From contig JAOZLI010000010.1 of the NCBI GenBank assembly GCA_029934915.1, positions 7,579-21,678 on the forward strand: DNA of 14,100 nt, in the 5' to 3' direction. Origin of the DNA: Desulfocapsa sp. (GTDB taxonomy: Bacteria; Desulfobacterota; Desulfobulbia; Desulfobulbales; Desulfocapsaceae). Positions 13,321 to 14,100 of this stretch are shown piece by piece; position 1 is the stretch's first letter, and every line of letters starts with the position of its first letter. The notes beneath the pieces were generated by a model. It saw nothing but the letters and a program-made list of their open reading frames with translations, made no database searches and was not told the DNA's origin. The position numbers and the translations under genes are program-made.

Positions 13321-14100
13321 ACAAATTGATTGCTTGGAAAGAACATCCCAGACGAAAACCCCTTGTATTGAAAGGAGCCCGACAGGTCGGAAAAACTTAT
13401 ATTCTGCAACACTTCGGTAAAGAGGAATATGAGGATGTGGCCTATTTCAATTTTGAAGAGGATCCTGATCTGCACGACTTTTTTACCGGACGTTTGGCCC
13501 CCGAAAAAATTATCAAAACCCTATCCATTTACCGTGAAAAAAAGATCAGTGTCAAACAAACATTGATTATCTTTGATGAGGTACAAAACTCCCCCGAGAC
13601 ACTCACAAGCTTGAAGTATTTTTGTGAAAAAGCGCAGGAGTATCATATTGTTGCAGCAGGTTCTTTGTTGGGAGTAAAGATTGGCCAGTCTGCTCCGTTC
13701 CCAGTAGGAAAAGTTAATTTTCTTGATCTTTATCCTATGACTTTTGCCGAATTTCTTGATGCTGTAGATAAACGACAATTACGGGGATTGCTCGAAGAGA
13801 GTAATTTTGAACCTATTGCAATAGCATTTCACACAGAACTTATAGATCTTTTGAAAATGTATTATTTTATTGGTGGAATGCCTGAGGCAATTAGTCAATA
13901 TGTTCAAAATCAGGATTTACATATGGTTCGCCAAATCCAGGAAGAAATATTGGAAGCATATAGTATTGATTTTTCAAAATATACTACAAAAACTGAAGCC
14001 ATTAGGATTGCAGCCACCTGGGGGAGTATCCCGACACAACTTGCTCGGGAAAATAAAAAATTCACCTATGCCGAGGTTGCCAAAAATGCCAGAGCAAGAG
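13302..14100 (+). CDS. AAA+ ATPase with DUF4143 C-terminal region, 3' truncated
   Basis: ATG 13302 opens a frame of 266 codons that stays open to the window end. Walker A is GARQVGKT (25-32), Walker B is LIIFDEVQ (88-95), and a sensor-like AAGSLLG (118-124) follows. The substrate-side segment LYPMTFAEFL (143-152) and GGMPEA (191-196) mark the AAA_14/DUF4143 family, usually about 380-450 aa, so roughly a third is missing. The function of these ATPases is poorly known; they are scattered, often multicopy and commonly horizontally transferred. No ribosome binding site is visible. The start codon lies inside an inverted repeat, and an upstream in-frame TAG (13284-13286) limits the start to ATG 13302 or TTG 13296. 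It is divergent from the dead integrase. Confidence 0.9.
   Translation, partial: MKRDIYNKLIAWKEHPRRKPLVLKGARQVGKTYILQHFGKEEYEDVAYFNFEEDPDLHDFFTGRLAPEKIIKTLSIYREKKISVKQTLIIFDEVQNSPETLTSLKYFCEKAQEYHIVAAGSLLGVKIGQSAPFPVGKVNFLDLYPMTFAEFLDAVDKRQLRGLLEESNFEPIAIAFHTELIDLLKMYYFIGGMPEAISQYVQNQDLHMVRQIQEEILEAYSIDFSKYTTKTEAIRIAATWGSIPTQLARENKKFTYAEVAKNARAR

Overview
The window looks like a chromosomal piece of a Gram-negative, anaerobic-type bacterium, most likely a Desulfobacterota (Desulfobulbales-like) genome. This rests on the mix of genes: two sigma-54 activators, a NapH-like polyferredoxin with a CD1871A-type CXXC partner, QueH (the iron-sulfur type of epoxyqueuosine reductase), an OmpA lipoprotein, and an integrase type I associate with deltaproteobacteria. 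The assignment is inference from gene content; no 16S or other marker is present.

Layout. Positions 1-2891 (+) carry the 3' part of parA, complete parB, an MTH1187-type thiamine-binding protein, a tiny CXXC membrane protein and a 4Fe-4S polyferredoxin. An exported double-SH3 protein follows (3021-3491). A strong bidirectional terminator (3523-3563) then separates it from two tRNA-Ser genes (GCU and UGA) on the minus strand, with their own good promoter. A NifA-type activator overlaps queH by 4 bp, and rdgB follows (3989-6849). A region of nested, mutually exclusive hairpins (6859-6945) lies between rdgB and the convergent nfeD-SPFH operon (6950-8405, minus). That operon has a near-consensus promoter.

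Positions 8736-10837 hold an OmpA-family lipoprotein and a sigma-54 activator whose receiver domain has lost every phosphorylation residue. A 400-bp regulatory region follows, with a 19-bp palindrome and a candidate -24/-12 promoter. It leads into a GH108 muramidase with a C-terminal peptidoglycan-binding domain, split by a one-base frameshift in a G run.

From about 11980 the window becomes debris-like. It holds a 38-aa truncated reading frame with a good ribosome binding site, which resembles the start of DUF4255 injection-system proteins. It also holds an integrase pseudogene with two in-frame stops, a cluster of degenerate ~33-bp repeats, and an AAA/DUF4143 ATPase that runs off the window end.

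The first 8.4 kb is mostly ordinary housekeeping sequence. The unusual part is 8.4-14.1 kb: an envelope lipoprotein, a phosphorylation-blind activator and a broken cell-wall hydrolase beside remnants of mobile or phage-tail-like DNA. I did not find a complete novel system; the best candidate is a decaying, sigma-54-controlled lysis or injection-type locus.
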